64,000 bases of DNA from Halobacteriovorax sp. Its GTDB lineage: Bacteria; Bdellovibrionota; Bacteriovoracia; Bacteriovoracales; Bacteriovoracaceae. The translations under genes and the position numbers were made by a program. Each line of letters opens with the position of its first letter. Position 1 is the first letter of the stretch. Positions 9,037 through 17,708 of this stretch are shown here, one piece after another. A model generated the notes under the pieces. It ran no database searches, was not told the origin of the DNA, and saw only the letters and a list, made by a program, of their open reading frames with translations. The stretch covers positions 124,001-188,000 of the forward strand of contig PBIO01000014.1 of assembly GCA_002720865.1 (NCBI GenBank), in the 5' to 3' direction.

Positions 9037-9041
9037 ATTGA

Positions 9042-10430
9042 TTGGGAATCTCTTTTGGATCCATAAATACGGGCCTACCAAAAGATATTGTTAAACAGAT
9101 CGTAGAAGCTGAAAAAATCCCTATTAAGAAAATGGAAGGTAGAAAGGGAAAAGTTAAGGCCAAACAAGATCTGGTAAGCGATTTAGTAAAACGCATGGAA
9201 GACATGCGTGCTCTTCTCAATACAAACGCCGACGACAGATCCCTTAAAGAACTTCAAGCTAACTACAACGACAAAATTGTCGGTGTAACCATGGATAAAA
9301 ATAAAGCTAAACCTGGAAGCCATCAGATTGAAGTTGTTCAATTAGCTCAAAAAAGTTCTGCAATGACCTCGGGTTTTGAGGATAAAGAGGAAAGCTATAT
9401 CGGTGTTGGATATATTCAATATTATCTTCCAAATGGTGAAAGCCGAGAAATTTACGTTGATTCCGAAAATGCTACCTTATCCGGAGTTGCAAAACTTATT
9501 AACAATACACCTGATGCGGGCATGACAGCGAAAGTGATTGACGATGGAACAGGAACCGATTCACCGTACAGATTGATCGTAAGTCTGGCGGACACTGGTG
9601 ATGACAATAAAGCAGAATTTCCTTATTTTTATTTTGTCGATGGAGAAAACGACTTCTACTTAGAAAAAGAAAGGGAAGCTCAGGATGCAGTTATAAAAGT
9701 TGATGGATTCGAAGTTCAGTTACCCGAGAATAAGGCGAAAGATATTATCGACGGCGTAACAGTTGATCTTAAAAAAGCTGTGCCTGGAGAAGAGTTTACC
9801 TTACAGGTTAGTGAAGATATTGGAAAAATCTCAGAAAAGATTAGTGATATGGTTGATAAAATCAACTCAGTTTTATCTTTTATCAAAGAGCAAAATACAT
9901 TAGACGAAAATTCAGACACCAGTAGGACACTTGGTGGTGACTTTATTCTTCAAACCATAGAGGGAAGATTAAGAAGTGCTATGTTTAAAAACATCCTTAC
10001 AGAAGAAGGTTATAGACGAGCAGGGGACATCGGAATTACGTTTCAAAGAGATGGTTTATTAAAACTTGATTCCAAAAAATTCGATAATATGCTTAGCTCA
10101 AATTATACCGTTGTAAGTCAGGTTCTTACGGGATTTGTTAGTGAAGAAACAGGTAATAGTCCTGGCTTAGTTGACAACCTCAAGGATGCCGTTTCTGAGA
10201 CACTAAAAACTCCAGGTGGCATCTTACGCTCAAGACAAAGAAGTTTACGTAACAATATTAGTCAGATTGATAGGCGTATTCAGCAAAAACAAAGAGTAAT
10301 CGAAAGAAAAGAAAAAAATTTAAAAGACAAATTTGCAAGATTAGAAGGAACAATTTCAAAAATTAAAAACCAGGGAGCTGGTATAGCTGCGTTAGGTGCA
10401 CAATCTAACCCGGTTACCCAGCTAGGATAA
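9042..10430 (+). CDS. fliD: flagellar filament cap / hook-associated protein 2 (FliD)
   Basis: FliD forms the cap at the tip of the filament and helps flagellin subunits fold into place. The 462-residue protein has the family's N-terminal region (I-S-F-G-S-I-N-T-G-L-P-K-D-I-V then E-A-E-K-I-P-I). A beta-rich centre follows, then a helical C-terminal coiled coil (residues about 390-455). The start is a TTG with a perfect AGGAGG five bases upstream; no ATG fits. It heads an operon with fliS and a FliT-like gene. The length is typical. The leader carries two stem-loops that may control translation. Confidence 0.9.
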   Translation: MGISFGSINTGLPKDIVKQIVEAEKIPIKKMEGRKGKVKAKQDLVSDLVKRMEDMRALLNTNADDRSLKELQANYNDKIVGVTMDKNKAKPGSHQIEVVQLAQKSSAMTSGFEDKEESYIGVGYIQYYLPNGESREIYVDSENATLSGVAKLINNTPDAGMTAKVIDDGTGTDSPYRLIVSLADTGDDNKAEFPYFYFVDGENDFYLEKEREAQDAVIKVDGFEVQLPENKAKDIIDGVTVDLKKAVPGEEFTLQVSEDIGKISEKISDMVDKINSVLSFIKEQNTLDENSDTSRTLGGDFILQTIEGRLRSAMFKNILTEEGYRRAGDIGITFQRDGLLKLDSKKFDNMLSSNYTVVSQVLTGFVSEETGNSPGLVDNLKDAVSETLKTPGGILRSRQRSLRNNISQIDRRIQQKQRVIERKEKNLKDKFARLEGTISKIKNQGAGIAALGAQSNPVTQLG

Positions 10431-10444
10431 AATAGGAGGAATCC

Positions 10445-10855
10445 ATGAGTTATGGATTAGGAGCTTACAAAAAAACATCAATTCACACTGCTAGCAAAGA
10501 GCAAATTCTATTAATGCTTTATCAAGCTGCTATCAAAAACTGCAAAAAGGCAATTGAGTCAATCGAAGCTAAAGATATCGCCAAAAAGGGTGAGTATATA
10601 GGAAAGCTCCAAGATATCGTAATTGAGCTAAATAACAGCTTGGATTTTGAAATAGGGGGAGATGTTGCCCAAGAGCTTAGTAGTCTTTATGACTATATTC
10701 TCTTCGCAAGCACACAGGCCAATATTAAAATTGAGACAGAGCCTCTAAATGGATGTCTACAGGTTTTAGGTACACTTTATGAGGGCTGGAATGATGCGAT
10801 TAAAGGCCTGAGAAAAGAGAATGCTAATAAAAAAGAAGCAAGTAGCGGGGCCTAG
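10445..10855 (+). CDS. fliS: flagellin export chaperone FliS
   Basis: FliS binds the C-terminus of newly made flagellin in the cytoplasm, keeps it unpolymerised and delivers it to the flagellar export gate. The 136-residue all-helical protein has the family hallmarks: Y-K-K-T near the N-terminus, E-Q-I-L-L-M-L-Y-Q-A-A-I in helix 1, the conserved L-Y-D-Y-I in the middle and a W-N-D-A-I-K segment near the end. An AGGAGG sits 5 bases before the ATG. It lies 14 bases after fliD and 3 bases before the FliT-like gene. Confidence 0.93.
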   Translation: MSYGLGAYKKTSIHTASKEQILLMLYQAAIKNCKKAIESIEAKDIAKKGEYIGKLQDIVIELNNSLDFEIGGDVAQELSSLYDYILFASTQANIKIETEPLNGCLQVLGTLYEGWNDAIKGLRKENANKKEASSGA

Positions 10856-10858
10856 GAA

Positions 10859-11254
10859 ATGAAAAAGCTTGAGAGAAATATATTCTTTCATATAAAAGCT
10901 TTAAAAAAGGTCACAGGACTTACCCTGGAGATTCTCGCTGACCTAAAAGCAAACCAGCTTGATCATGCCCTTGAGATTATTCAAAGGCGAGACGAGCTCT
11001 TAAAGGTTGTCTTTGATTTAAATAATATTATTGATGGCAGCTTAAAAGAGAAGATGGAACTTGAGCAAAAGGATCAATTACTTATAAAAGCGTGGAAACT
11101 AGATCTTGCCGAGTGGTCTAACGATCAAGCCTTACAAAACGAAGAAATAGAAGCATTATTAAGAGTAGAGAGAGATAAGATAACAAACGAAATAGCAGTT
11201 ATATTTGACAAAAAAAGTCGTCATAAAGGCTATGATTTAACGAATGTAAAATAG
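10859..11254 (+). CDS. small helical protein, probable FliT/FlgN-type flagellar chaperone
   Basis: The 131-residue sequence is almost entirely predicted helix, with heptad-like spacing and many charged residues, and no signal or membrane segment. It contains the pattern R-R-D-E-L-L-K near residue 45, typical of FliT/FlgN-like chaperones. Position supports this: it starts three bases after the fliS stop in a fliD-fliS operon, where fliT is normally found, and FliT serves FliD. Sequence alone would not identify it. A weak hairpin (11257-11276) follows the stop. Confidence 0.6.
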   Translation: MKKLERNIFFHIKALKKVTGLTLEILADLKANQLDHALEIIQRRDELLKVVFDLNNIIDGSLKEKMELEQKDQLLIKAWKLDLAEWSNDQALQNEEIEALLRVERDKITNEIAVIFDKKSRHKGYDLTNVK

Positions 11255-11256
11255 AC

Positions 11257-11276
11257 CGAGTAAACTACTTTGCTCG
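11257..11276 (+). terminator. weak hairpin after the FliT-like gene
   Basis: CGAGTAAA pairs with TTTGCTCG (one G-U pair) across a 4-base loop, followed by TTTGACC. It begins just after the stop codon at 11254. The T-tract is short, so it may attenuate rather than end transcription before the glycosylation genes. Confidence 0.3.
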
Positions 11277-11296
11277 TTTGACCCACAATCATAAAA

Positions 11297-12022
11297 ATGG
11301 TCAAATTTTATAAAAAAATTCGTGCTAAACTTATACTTGGATCTACGATGAATAACGAAAATCAAAACACTATAGAGGTAAAAGAATCAAAAACAGGGCA
11401 TTCAATCCCTGTCGTTGATGGTGTTCACCTTCACTCTAGTTACAACCCAACAAAAGAAGCTGAAAGTTTTATAGAAAAATTTAATGATCAGCTAACAGAG
11501 AATAAAAATGTTTTAGTTTTAGGACTAGGATTTGCATATCATATTGATCGCTTAGTTTTTCAGATGAAAAGAATTTGGGGGGATGATTATAAAATTATGG
11601 TTATCGACCCTTTGCTAAAAACTGAAGAGCTTTTGTTTGAAAACAGAACTATTGATTACGGAAAAAAGGTATTGATTCATTCTGGCTTAAAAGTTTCAGA
11701 AGTATATGACAACAGAGATATCGTAGATTTTATGTCTCTTAAACCAACTGTTGTTCCGCACACCGCTTCGTTTAATTTGTTCCAGAATTATTTTAAATCA
11801 CTGATGTCCTTCAATGCCAAAAGCGACTTAGAATCAATCGCTTCACATGTTGAAGATCCTGAGTTTAAAAAATATCTACTTGGCTTTGGAAGTAAAAGTT
11901 ATTTTGAAATGGTTAATACAATTAATAGTAAAAGTGAAGATTGGAACAAGTGGGATTTTTTAATTTTAAGTCTTAATTCAATTACAAGTCCTGAGAACAC
12001 AGCAAAAAGAGAACAGTTATGA
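11297..12022 (+). CDS. Maf/DUF115-like protein (N-terminal motility-accessory-factor type)
   Basis: The region G-V-H-L-H-S-S-Y-N-P-T-K-E-A-E followed about 25 residues later by V-L-V-L-G-L-G-F-A-Y-H-I matches the start of Maf flagellin-glycosylation proteins and MptE-like DUF115 proteins, which transfer nonulosonic sugars to flagellin. At 241 residues only this N-terminal portion is present; full Maf enzymes exceed 500 residues and continue into the catalytic domain. The function here may therefore be accessory. The ATG at 11297 gives the full frame; an ATG at 11348 is an alternative, and neither has a good ribosome site. The stop overlaps the next gene by 4 bases (ATGA). Confidence 0.6.
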   Translation: MVKFYKKIRAKLILGSTMNNENQNTIEVKESKTGHSIPVVDGVHLHSSYNPTKEAESFIEKFNDQLTENKNVLVLGLGFAYHIDRLVFQMKRIWGDDYKIMVIDPLLKTEELLFENRTIDYGKKVLIHSGLKVSEVYDNRDIVDFMSLKPTVVPHTASFNLFQNYFKSLMSFNAKSDLESIASHVEDPEFKKYLLGFGSKSYFEMVNTINSKSEDWNKWDFLILSLNSITSPENTAKREQL

Positions 12023-13638
12023 GTAACGTTTTATTTGTAAACCTAAAAAGAAATGGTGATATCTTTAACACGGCCGCATTGGCTCATTCTTACCTGAAAG
12101 AACATCCTCATGCGACTCCATACATCTTAACTTATGATGAGTTTAAAAAGGCCACAAAGCCACTTTCGGTTTTCAAAGGTGTTTTTACTTTAGATCGAAA
12201 AAAATTAACGACCTTTAATAATCACAATTTATATTCCAATGGTTTTGCTCTCGATGAATTACTTTGCGAATTAAAAGGCATTGAATCAATAGTTTGGAGT
12301 GACATTATCAACTACAGCAGTGATAGAGCCTCCACCTTTCTTTGTAACTATTTGCAGGCTGCAACAAATGCAAACATTAAAGGTGTTTCCTTCGGGAAAT
12401 ATAATAATATTGATTACAAATCTAACTGGGAAGTCGTTTTTAACGAGGTTATTACAAACTCGAACCTGTCTCCTGTACATTTTTCCACTGCTTATCATGG
12501 TATGCTTGGAGTAAGTGAAAACACCGGCTCTTACTCAATTAAGAGGATTAAAAAACATGATGATACGGTAGAAAATAATTTTACTAGCTTAAAAAAGAAC
12601 AATTCTGCCAAGGGTGCAAACTGCTCTCTTGTAGGAATACAATTAAGTACTAGTTTAGATTCTAAAAATTGGGACTCTACTCAAATAACAAAACTAATCG
12701 AAAGTGTTTTAGACGACTATGAGTTATATCCGTTGATTTTAATTGCTCCATCTGACGAAGAAAGAGCATTATCTCGAGAAATAAATGAAAAGTTCGATAA
12801 TAAGTTAGTGGTCGTGGAATCTGATTTCCTAGCATTATCTTCAGTTTTAAGAGGATTAGACGTACTAGTAACTCCAGACACCTCCGTAAAGCACTTAGCT
12901 GACTTAAATGAAGTTAAGGTTGTTGAGTATACCCACAATCTTGAAACGACCCTTAAGCAGGGAAGTAGAGGAAAAAGTAATATTATAATTGATTTGAAAG
13001 ATAATTCATTAGATCTAATTTTAAACTCAATTAAGTTTTTAATTGATCCCACTGACTCTGCCATAAAAAAGATATGGAATAAAAATGTTTATTTCACTTT
13101 CGATGACCAACTTGGTTGGAATTTAAGACCGATTAATGGGGAATTTTCAACGCAACTTCTCAAAAGACAATTAAAAAGAACATATATTGCCAACTGGTGT
13201 GACATCACCCTTGATTGGGATATCAAAAAGTACTTTTCTGATTATAATTACTCAGAGGTTCAAACTATAATCGATGAAGAGAAAAATTTTATAGGAGAAG
13301 TAAGCAGGGACCTCCTAGGAACACTAAGAAGTCTGGTAAAAGCCTCAGAATCAAAAGCTGAAGCTAATAACTTTGTAGTATCTTTGGATAAGCTTTTAAA
13401 TCATTGCGACAAAGATCTAATGGGGTCTATACCTGTTTCAGAATTTAAGGCCTTACTAGAAAATCTCGACAGAACATCAAATCAAGAGCAGTTAAGATCT
13501 GCTGAAGAATTACTTTATAAACTTAAAAAGAATCTGCAAATGGCATTAACCTGCTTAAATACGGTAGAAAAAGACGCTCGCTCAATGCCGATAAGTAAAA
13601 AAGGAAAAAGTGAAACTTTTAACGAAGTAACTGCTTAA
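12019..13638 (+). CDS. GT9-family (heptosyltransferase-like) glycosyltransferase with C-terminal extension
   Basis: The GT9 family includes the ADP-heptose:LPS heptosyltransferases. Visible features are the N-terminal V-L-F-V-N-L-K-R-N-G-D-I strand-loop and the donor-site block L-V-T-P-D-T-S-V-K-H-L-A-D-L, which is the family's D-T-x-x-x-H-L-A motif. The GT9 fold accounts for about the first 345 residues. A further 190 helical, charged residues follow and match nothing I know. It is translationally coupled to the Maf-like gene and lies in the flagellar operon, so flagellin is a more likely acceptor than LPS; that is inference. rfaE2, which makes ADP-heptose, is 10 kb away beside the flagellins. 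Confidence 0.8.
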   Translation: MSNVLFVNLKRNGDIFNTAALAHSYLKEHPHATPYILTYDEFKKATKPLSVFKGVFTLDRKKLTTFNNHNLYSNGFALDELLCELKGIESIVWSDIINYSSDRASTFLCNYLQAATNANIKGVSFGKYNNIDYKSNWEVVFNEVITNSNLSPVHFSTAYHGMLGVSENTGSYSIKRIKKHDDTVENNFTSLKKNNSAKGANCSLVGIQLSTSLDSKNWDSTQITKLIESVLDDYELYPLILIAPSDEERALSREINEKFDNKLVVVESDFLALSSVLRGLDVLVTPDTSVKHLADLNEVKVVEYTHNLETTLKQGSRGKSNIIIDLKDNSLDLILNSIKFLIDPTDSAIKKIWNKNVYFTFDDQLGWNLRPINGEFSTQLLKRQLKRTYIANWCDITLDWDIKKYFSDYNYSEVQTIIDEEKNFIGEVSRDLLGTLRSLVKASESKAEANNFVVSLDKLLNHCDKDLMGSIPVSEFKALLENLDRTSNQEQLRSAEELLYKLKKNLQMALTCLNTVEKDARSMPISKKGKSETFNEVTA

Positions 13639-13666
13639 AAAATTCGAATTTAAACTAGGATGGTTT

Positions 13667-13804
13667 ATGGATGATTTCAGGATGAAACTCCAAAAAGAGA
13701 CCTTTAAAATCTCTGAAAAAATAAAAAATGGTGAACCTCTCACAGAAGAAGAGTTAAAGTATCTTTTTCTCAACTCTTATCTAGCAGAGGATAATAATGA
13801 GTAA
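13667..13804 (+). CDS. 45-residue protein between two GT9 genes
   Basis: The frame ATG GAT GAT TTC AGG ATG to TAA has AGGA six bases before its ATG, and its stop overlaps the following gene's start by 8 bp. It is therefore placed like a real, coupled gene. The product is acidic and helical (M-D-D-F-R-M-K-L-Q-K at the start, then E-P-L-T-E-E-E-L-K-Y-L-F-L), with no signal or membrane segment. It may be a small partner of the neighbouring glycosyltransferases or simply a coupling device. The function is unknown. Confidence 0.65.
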   Translation: MDDFRMKLQKETFKISEKIKNGEPLTEEELKYLFLNSYLAEDNNE

Positions 13805-15440
13805 CAAACCTGGCTCTATTACTCTCGTGCAACTAACCCGGTTTGGAGATATTCTTCAGACCATCTGGGCCGTTAAAGATATTAGACAATTAAATCCTGA
13901 TCTTACAGTTAATATAATCGTGAGAGAAAAATTCGGGAAGCCTTTAGCTTTCTTATTAGAGAAATATTTTACTAATATTTACTACCTCAACTCCAACGAG
14001 TTTATTGGAGAGGACCTAACCAGCGGCCTAGACAAGACCTTAAAAACTATAAATTCGTGGGAAAGCAATGTCTTGGTTAACCTTTCATTTTCTAGCTCTT
14101 CTTCTTATCTCTCTAGCTTAATAGATGCTAATTTCAAACTAGGAATGAGTGCAAGCCAGTTTGCCAGTGACAACGTCAACGGATCATGGTCGGAGTATTT
14201 ATATAGCACGGTGATGAGAGGACCACTTAATTCATTTTCACTCGTAGATATTTTTAAGTTTATTCTTGGTACTAAAAATAGACCTAATCTACCTGTCAAA
14301 AGTCACTCCGGGGATACAATTGTAATCCACCCATTTGCTTCAACAGAAAAGAAAATGTGGTCTCCTAATAAATGGGGAGAAATTATATTTAAGACTCTAA
14401 AGAAGAATCCAGAACTTAAAATAGCCATAGTAGGTTCACATTTAGACTCAGCAAGAGCTAAGCTTATTATGCAAAACCCTCTACTGTCGGAATATCATAA
14501 GAGAATCAATTTAAACTGTGGAAACTTAGACTTTAATCAACTTTATAATTTACTTGAAGAATCATTTTTATTTTGTGGTCATGACTCCATGGTCGGTCAT
14601 CTTGCATCTTTAGCTGGTCTTCAAACGTTAACATTATCATTAGGCACAGTTAGGGCAATTGAATCAACTCCGTATGGAGTAAATAATTATGTACTAGCCC
14701 CTAGGACACCATGTTTTCCTTGTTTTCCAAGCGATCACTGCTCAGACTTTAAATGTCATAAGGATCTTAGCTATCAAGCAGTTACCGAGTGTCTACAGCA
14801 ATTGATAGATACCAATGAAATTTCGAGTACTGAACTAGAGAAAAATGTTTCCCCCTTACACTTAAGTACTGCAGATGTGTTTCAGTCGAACTTTTCTAAG
14901 GAAGGGCTCTTCTATTTAGAAAATATTTCATCAAATGATTTTTCTATGAATGAGTTGTATAGAAAGTTTTATAGAATCGTTTGGCTCTACATGCTCGAAG
15001 AAATGGAAGAGAATACTGAGTATCCACAATTAAACAAGGCTAGCTATGCTGGTCTTGAAGGTTTTATACCAAATTTAAAACAGCTATTTGAATTAGCTGA
15101 ATTTGGTAAAAAATACTCTCGTTTTATCTTAGAAGAAATTTCTAAGGACCAACCTGATGTTGAGTATATAAAAAGCTGTGGTAAAAAAATTGAAGAGATT
15201 GACGAAATGCAAGTGCTATTAGGGGAAGCCTCACCTGCCCTAAATCCTATCATAGACTTTTTTAATCTAAAAAAATCTAAAATGGCTGGAAACAATTTGG
15301 TTGAGCTTTGCACCTCTTCCCATGAAATTTATCAAAGCATAGGAAGCTTTTGTAACATCATGTATGAATTAATAGAAAAAACCATGAATGAATATAGTAT
15401 AAAAATGAAAAAAAATTCCATGAAGGAAGCAAAGGAGTAG
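13797..15440 (+). CDS. second GT9-family glycosyltransferase with C-terminal extension
   Basis: Residues 1-345 are a clear GT9 (heptosyltransferase-like) fold. They show I-T-L-V-Q-L-T-R-F-G-D-I-L-Q-T at the N-terminus, the phosphate/adenosine block I-V-I-H-P-F-A-S-T-E-K-K-x-W-S-P-N-K-W, and the donor block F-C-G-H-D-S-M-V-G-H-L-A-S-L-A-G. A Cys-rich segment (T-P-C-F-P-C-F-P-S-D-H-C) follows, as in some flagellar GT9 enzymes. The last 200 residues are helical and unassigned, as in the other GT9 here. The two differ enough to act on different acceptors or steps. The setting in the fliD operon suggests flagellin modification. Confidence 0.82.
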   Translation: MSNKPGSITLVQLTRFGDILQTIWAVKDIRQLNPDLTVNIIVREKFGKPLAFLLEKYFTNIYYLNSNEFIGEDLTSGLDKTLKTINSWESNVLVNLSFSSSSSYLSSLIDANFKLGMSASQFASDNVNGSWSEYLYSTVMRGPLNSFSLVDIFKFILGTKNRPNLPVKSHSGDTIVIHPFASTEKKMWSPNKWGEIIFKTLKKNPELKIAIVGSHLDSARAKLIMQNPLLSEYHKRINLNCGNLDFNQLYNLLEESFLFCGHDSMVGHLASLAGLQTLTLSLGTVRAIESTPYGVNNYVLAPRTPCFPCFPSDHCSDFKCHKDLSYQAVTECLQQLIDTNEISSTELEKNVSPLHLSTADVFQSNFSKEGLFYLENISSNDFSMNELYRKFYRIVWLYMLEEMEENTEYPQLNKASYAGLEGFIPNLKQLFELAEFGKKYSRFILEEISKDQPDVEYIKSCGKKIEEIDEMQVLLGEASPALNPIIDFFNLKKSKMAGNNLVELCTSSHEIYQSIGSFCNIMYELIEKTMNEYSIKMKKNSMKEAKE

Positions 15441-15444
15441 GACA

Positions 15445-16065
15445 ATGGCCCTAATTACCGTAAATCAGGAAGAAATTAATTTAAAAACACAGGCTAATCA
15501 GACAGTAAATGAGTTGATAGATAATCTCTTAAGTGGGGTAATTAAAGACTCTGAGGTTATAACTTCAATACAAATAAATGGACGACAATTAAATGAGGTT
15601 GAAGAAGGTGAGTGCTTACCATCTCAACTTTCTGAATTTAACAATATTGACTTTACCGTAAAGTCTAGTATCGAACTTGCTTTCGAAGCTTTGGAAAGCT
15701 GCAGCTCTTATATCGACGTAGTAATTAACAAAATTCAAGAGTTGAATAAACTATATGCCTCAGGAGAGCTTCAAAGTGCAAATTCTCTTTTCGCCGAAGT
15801 TATCGAAATCATGGATCTATTTGTTCAGTTAATGTCAAAAATCCATAGTACCCTAAGGGCGAATCTCGGTGACAAGTTTGAAAAAACTCAGACTTTGCAG
15901 AACCTTGAAATACACCTATTATCTATACTGAAGGGTCTAGTTCCAGCAAAAGAAAAGAATGATATTATCATGCTTTGCGACCTTCTAGAGTACGAACTAA
16001 TCGACAATTTGACACAATGGAAGATAAAAGCAATCCCAGAATTAAAGAACCTCAAAGAAGTCTAA
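15445..16065 (+). CDS. helical cytoplasmic protein of unknown function, flagellar-operon associated
   Basis: The 206-residue protein starts at an ATG 4 bases after the GT9 stop, with AAGGAGTAGG upstream. The first 75 residues look like a small beta-rich or ubiquitin-like unit (M-A-L-I-T-V-N-Q-E-E-I-N-L-K, then I-Q-I-N-G-R-Q-L-N-E). The rest is long amphipathic helix with many Glu and Leu. There are no membrane segments, signal or catalytic motifs. A terminator-like hairpin lies 20 bases after its stop. It may belong functionally to the flagellar cluster. No family is recognised. Confidence 0.7.
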   Translation: MALITVNQEEINLKTQANQTVNELIDNLLSGVIKDSEVITSIQINGRQLNEVEEGECLPSQLSEFNNIDFTVKSSIELAFEALESCSSYIDVVINKIQELNKLYASGELQSANSLFAEVIEIMDLFVQLMSKIHSTLRANLGDKFEKTQTLQNLEIHLLSILKGLVPAKEKNDIIMLCDLLEYELIDNLTQWKIKAIPELKNLKEV

Positions 16066-17708
16066 AAGAAGAAAATTCTTCAGACGGGCCTCTATTCTCG
16101 GAGGCCCTTTCAATTTCCGACAAATCCGACTACCTAGAATTACAGCTAAAGGAGGGCATGGTTCACTTAACTCTGCCTAAGAAAAACTGTAACTTAAAAT
16201 CCATTCAAAAATTAAATCTGAATAAAAAAAGCAGTAAAAGTAATATGGATTTAGAAAAAAAGAGCCAAAGAATTCAGCAACAATTTTGGAAAGGGCTTAA
16301 TAAATTCTCTGCACTATCAAAGATTAGTAAAGATAGTTTTAAAGAAGAAATCAATCGCAAGCAAACTATTGATCTCCTTCACTCTGAACTCTACTCATGG
16401 CATACATTGTTAAGACATTTAGTTTCTCTTCCATCTTTTACGAATTTCAATGTTTGTCAGATATTGTCCCACGAGAAGGGAACTACCAATGTTGTAAGTT
16501 ACTCCTTCGGTACAGATAATCAGCTTAAGGAAGCTAAAACGAGTATCGAATCATTTAATAAAGTATTTACTCAGATTAAAAAATCAAAAGGTAATCAGTT
16601 CTCACAAACACAATTAACAATTCCAGAATTTAATTTTGCGGGCAGCTTTCTCGCTAATATTTTTCAATTACGAACTCATAACATGCTATTTTTACTCTCT
16701 GAAAATAGCTTCTTCCCAATACCAGAAGAAACTATCAGCAAAGTAGAATTGATTTATCCGCAAATAGGTGTGGTGCTAGAAAAAATCATAGAAAAGGATT
16801 TGTCTGATAGTAAAATGTCTAATCTTTTCAGAGTATTTGAATTACTCCCAAATCCTATTTCTATCCATAATCATTTAGGCGTACCAATTTTTCAAAACGA
16901 TAGTTATAAAAGCAGTAACTTAAACGAAGCCGACCCAAGTAACTTATTTGAAGCTAAACTTAATAATGATTACAAATTAATCATGATAAGAAACTCTAGT
17001 TTAAGTAAGTCTGACATCCAGCATTTCCAAAGAGTAGGACTTCTTGGAGAGCTCTTAAATACTTTACAGCACGAACTTTCCAATCCACTTTTTGGAATTC
17101 AGCTAGCAACTGATTTTTTAAACCTACAGCCCAACGATGAATCCGTCTCAGAGTCCCTGCTTGAAATTTCCGAAAATTGTAAGCGCTGCCAAGATATCAT
17201 CAAAGACTTTAAATTTATTTACCAGGGAGGAGATAAAATTCTAGAAGTTAACCTCGAAAAGCTAATCAGGGAAACTTTAACTCTAACTAAGTCTGCTAGT
17301 CGCGGTGTTCAAAAGAAGGTCATTAATAATTTAAGTAATGACTTAATAACAACAAATCCAACCTGGCTCAGTCAGATCATATTCAATTTAATTATAAATT
17401 CTTCACAGGCCCTTCAAGCTCAAGGCTGCGAGCAAGATGGTAGTGGGTTAATTGAGATTTTTCTTAGTAATATTGAAGATGGAAAAATTTTAATTAAAGT
17501 AGACGATAACGGACCGGGTATCCCAGAAGACCTAAGTGCAACCGTATTTGATCCTTTTTATACAACAAAAGAGAAGGGTACTGGTCTAGGTTTGGCCATC
17601 TGCCAGAACTTGGCACAAAAACTCGGGGGAAAAATTAGTTACACTCAAAGCGACGAGGGCGGAGCGTCATTTTCGCTTTTATTGCCCAGAAATGAGATAC
17701 ATAGTTAA
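16017..17708 (+). CDS. sensor histidine kinase
   Basis: The C-terminal half is a standard kinase core. It has an H-box L-Q-H-E-L-S-N-P-L-F-G with His352 (counting from the ATG at 16017), an N-box L-I-I-N-S-S-Q-A-L-Q, a G1 box D-D-N-G-P-G-I-P, an F-box D-P-F-Y-T-T-K and G-T-G-L-G-L-A-I. The first 330 residues have no membrane segment and look like a soluble GAF/PAS-type input. The stop overlaps the ATG of a single-domain receiver, its probable partner. Start is uncertain: 16017 overlaps the upstream gene by 49 bp, and a terminator-like hairpin sits at 16086-16107. An ATG at 16158 preceded by AAAGGAGGGC would avoid both. Confidence 0.85.
   Translation: MEDKSNPRIKEPQRSLKEENSSDGPLFSEALSISDKSDYLELQLKEGMVHLTLPKKNCNLKSIQKLNLNKKSSKSNMDLEKKSQRIQQQFWKGLNKFSALSKISKDSFKEEINRKQTIDLLHSELYSWHTLLRHLVSLPSFTNFNVCQILSHEKGTTNVVSYSFGTDNQLKEAKTSIESFNKVFTQIKKSKGNQFSQTQLTIPEFNFAGSFLANIFQLRTHNMLFLLSENSFFPIPEETISKVELIYPQIGVVLEKIIEKDLSDSKMSNLFRVFELLPNPISIHNHLGVPIFQNDSYKSSNLNEADPSNLFEAKLNNDYKLIMIRNSSLSKSDIQHFQRVGLLGELLNTLQHELSNPLFGIQLATDFLNLQPNDESVSESLLEISENCKRCQDIIKDFKFIYQGGDKILEVNLEKLIRETLTLTKSASRGVQKKVINNLSNDLITTNPTWLSQIIFNLIINSSQALQAQGCEQDGSGLIEIFLSNIEDGKILIKVDDNGPGIPEDLSATVFDPFYTTKEKGTGLGLAICQNLAQKLGGKISYTQSDEGGASFSLLLPRNEIHS
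16086..16107 (+). terminator. GC-rich hairpin downstream of the 206-residue gene
   Basis: GGGCCTC pairs with GAGGCCC across an 8-base loop and is followed by TTTCAATTT. It starts 20 bases after the stop at 16065, as an intrinsic terminator would, yet it lies inside the longest reading of the histidine kinase gene. It may partially separate the flagellar genes from the kinase-nadK-recN part. Confidence 0.45.
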
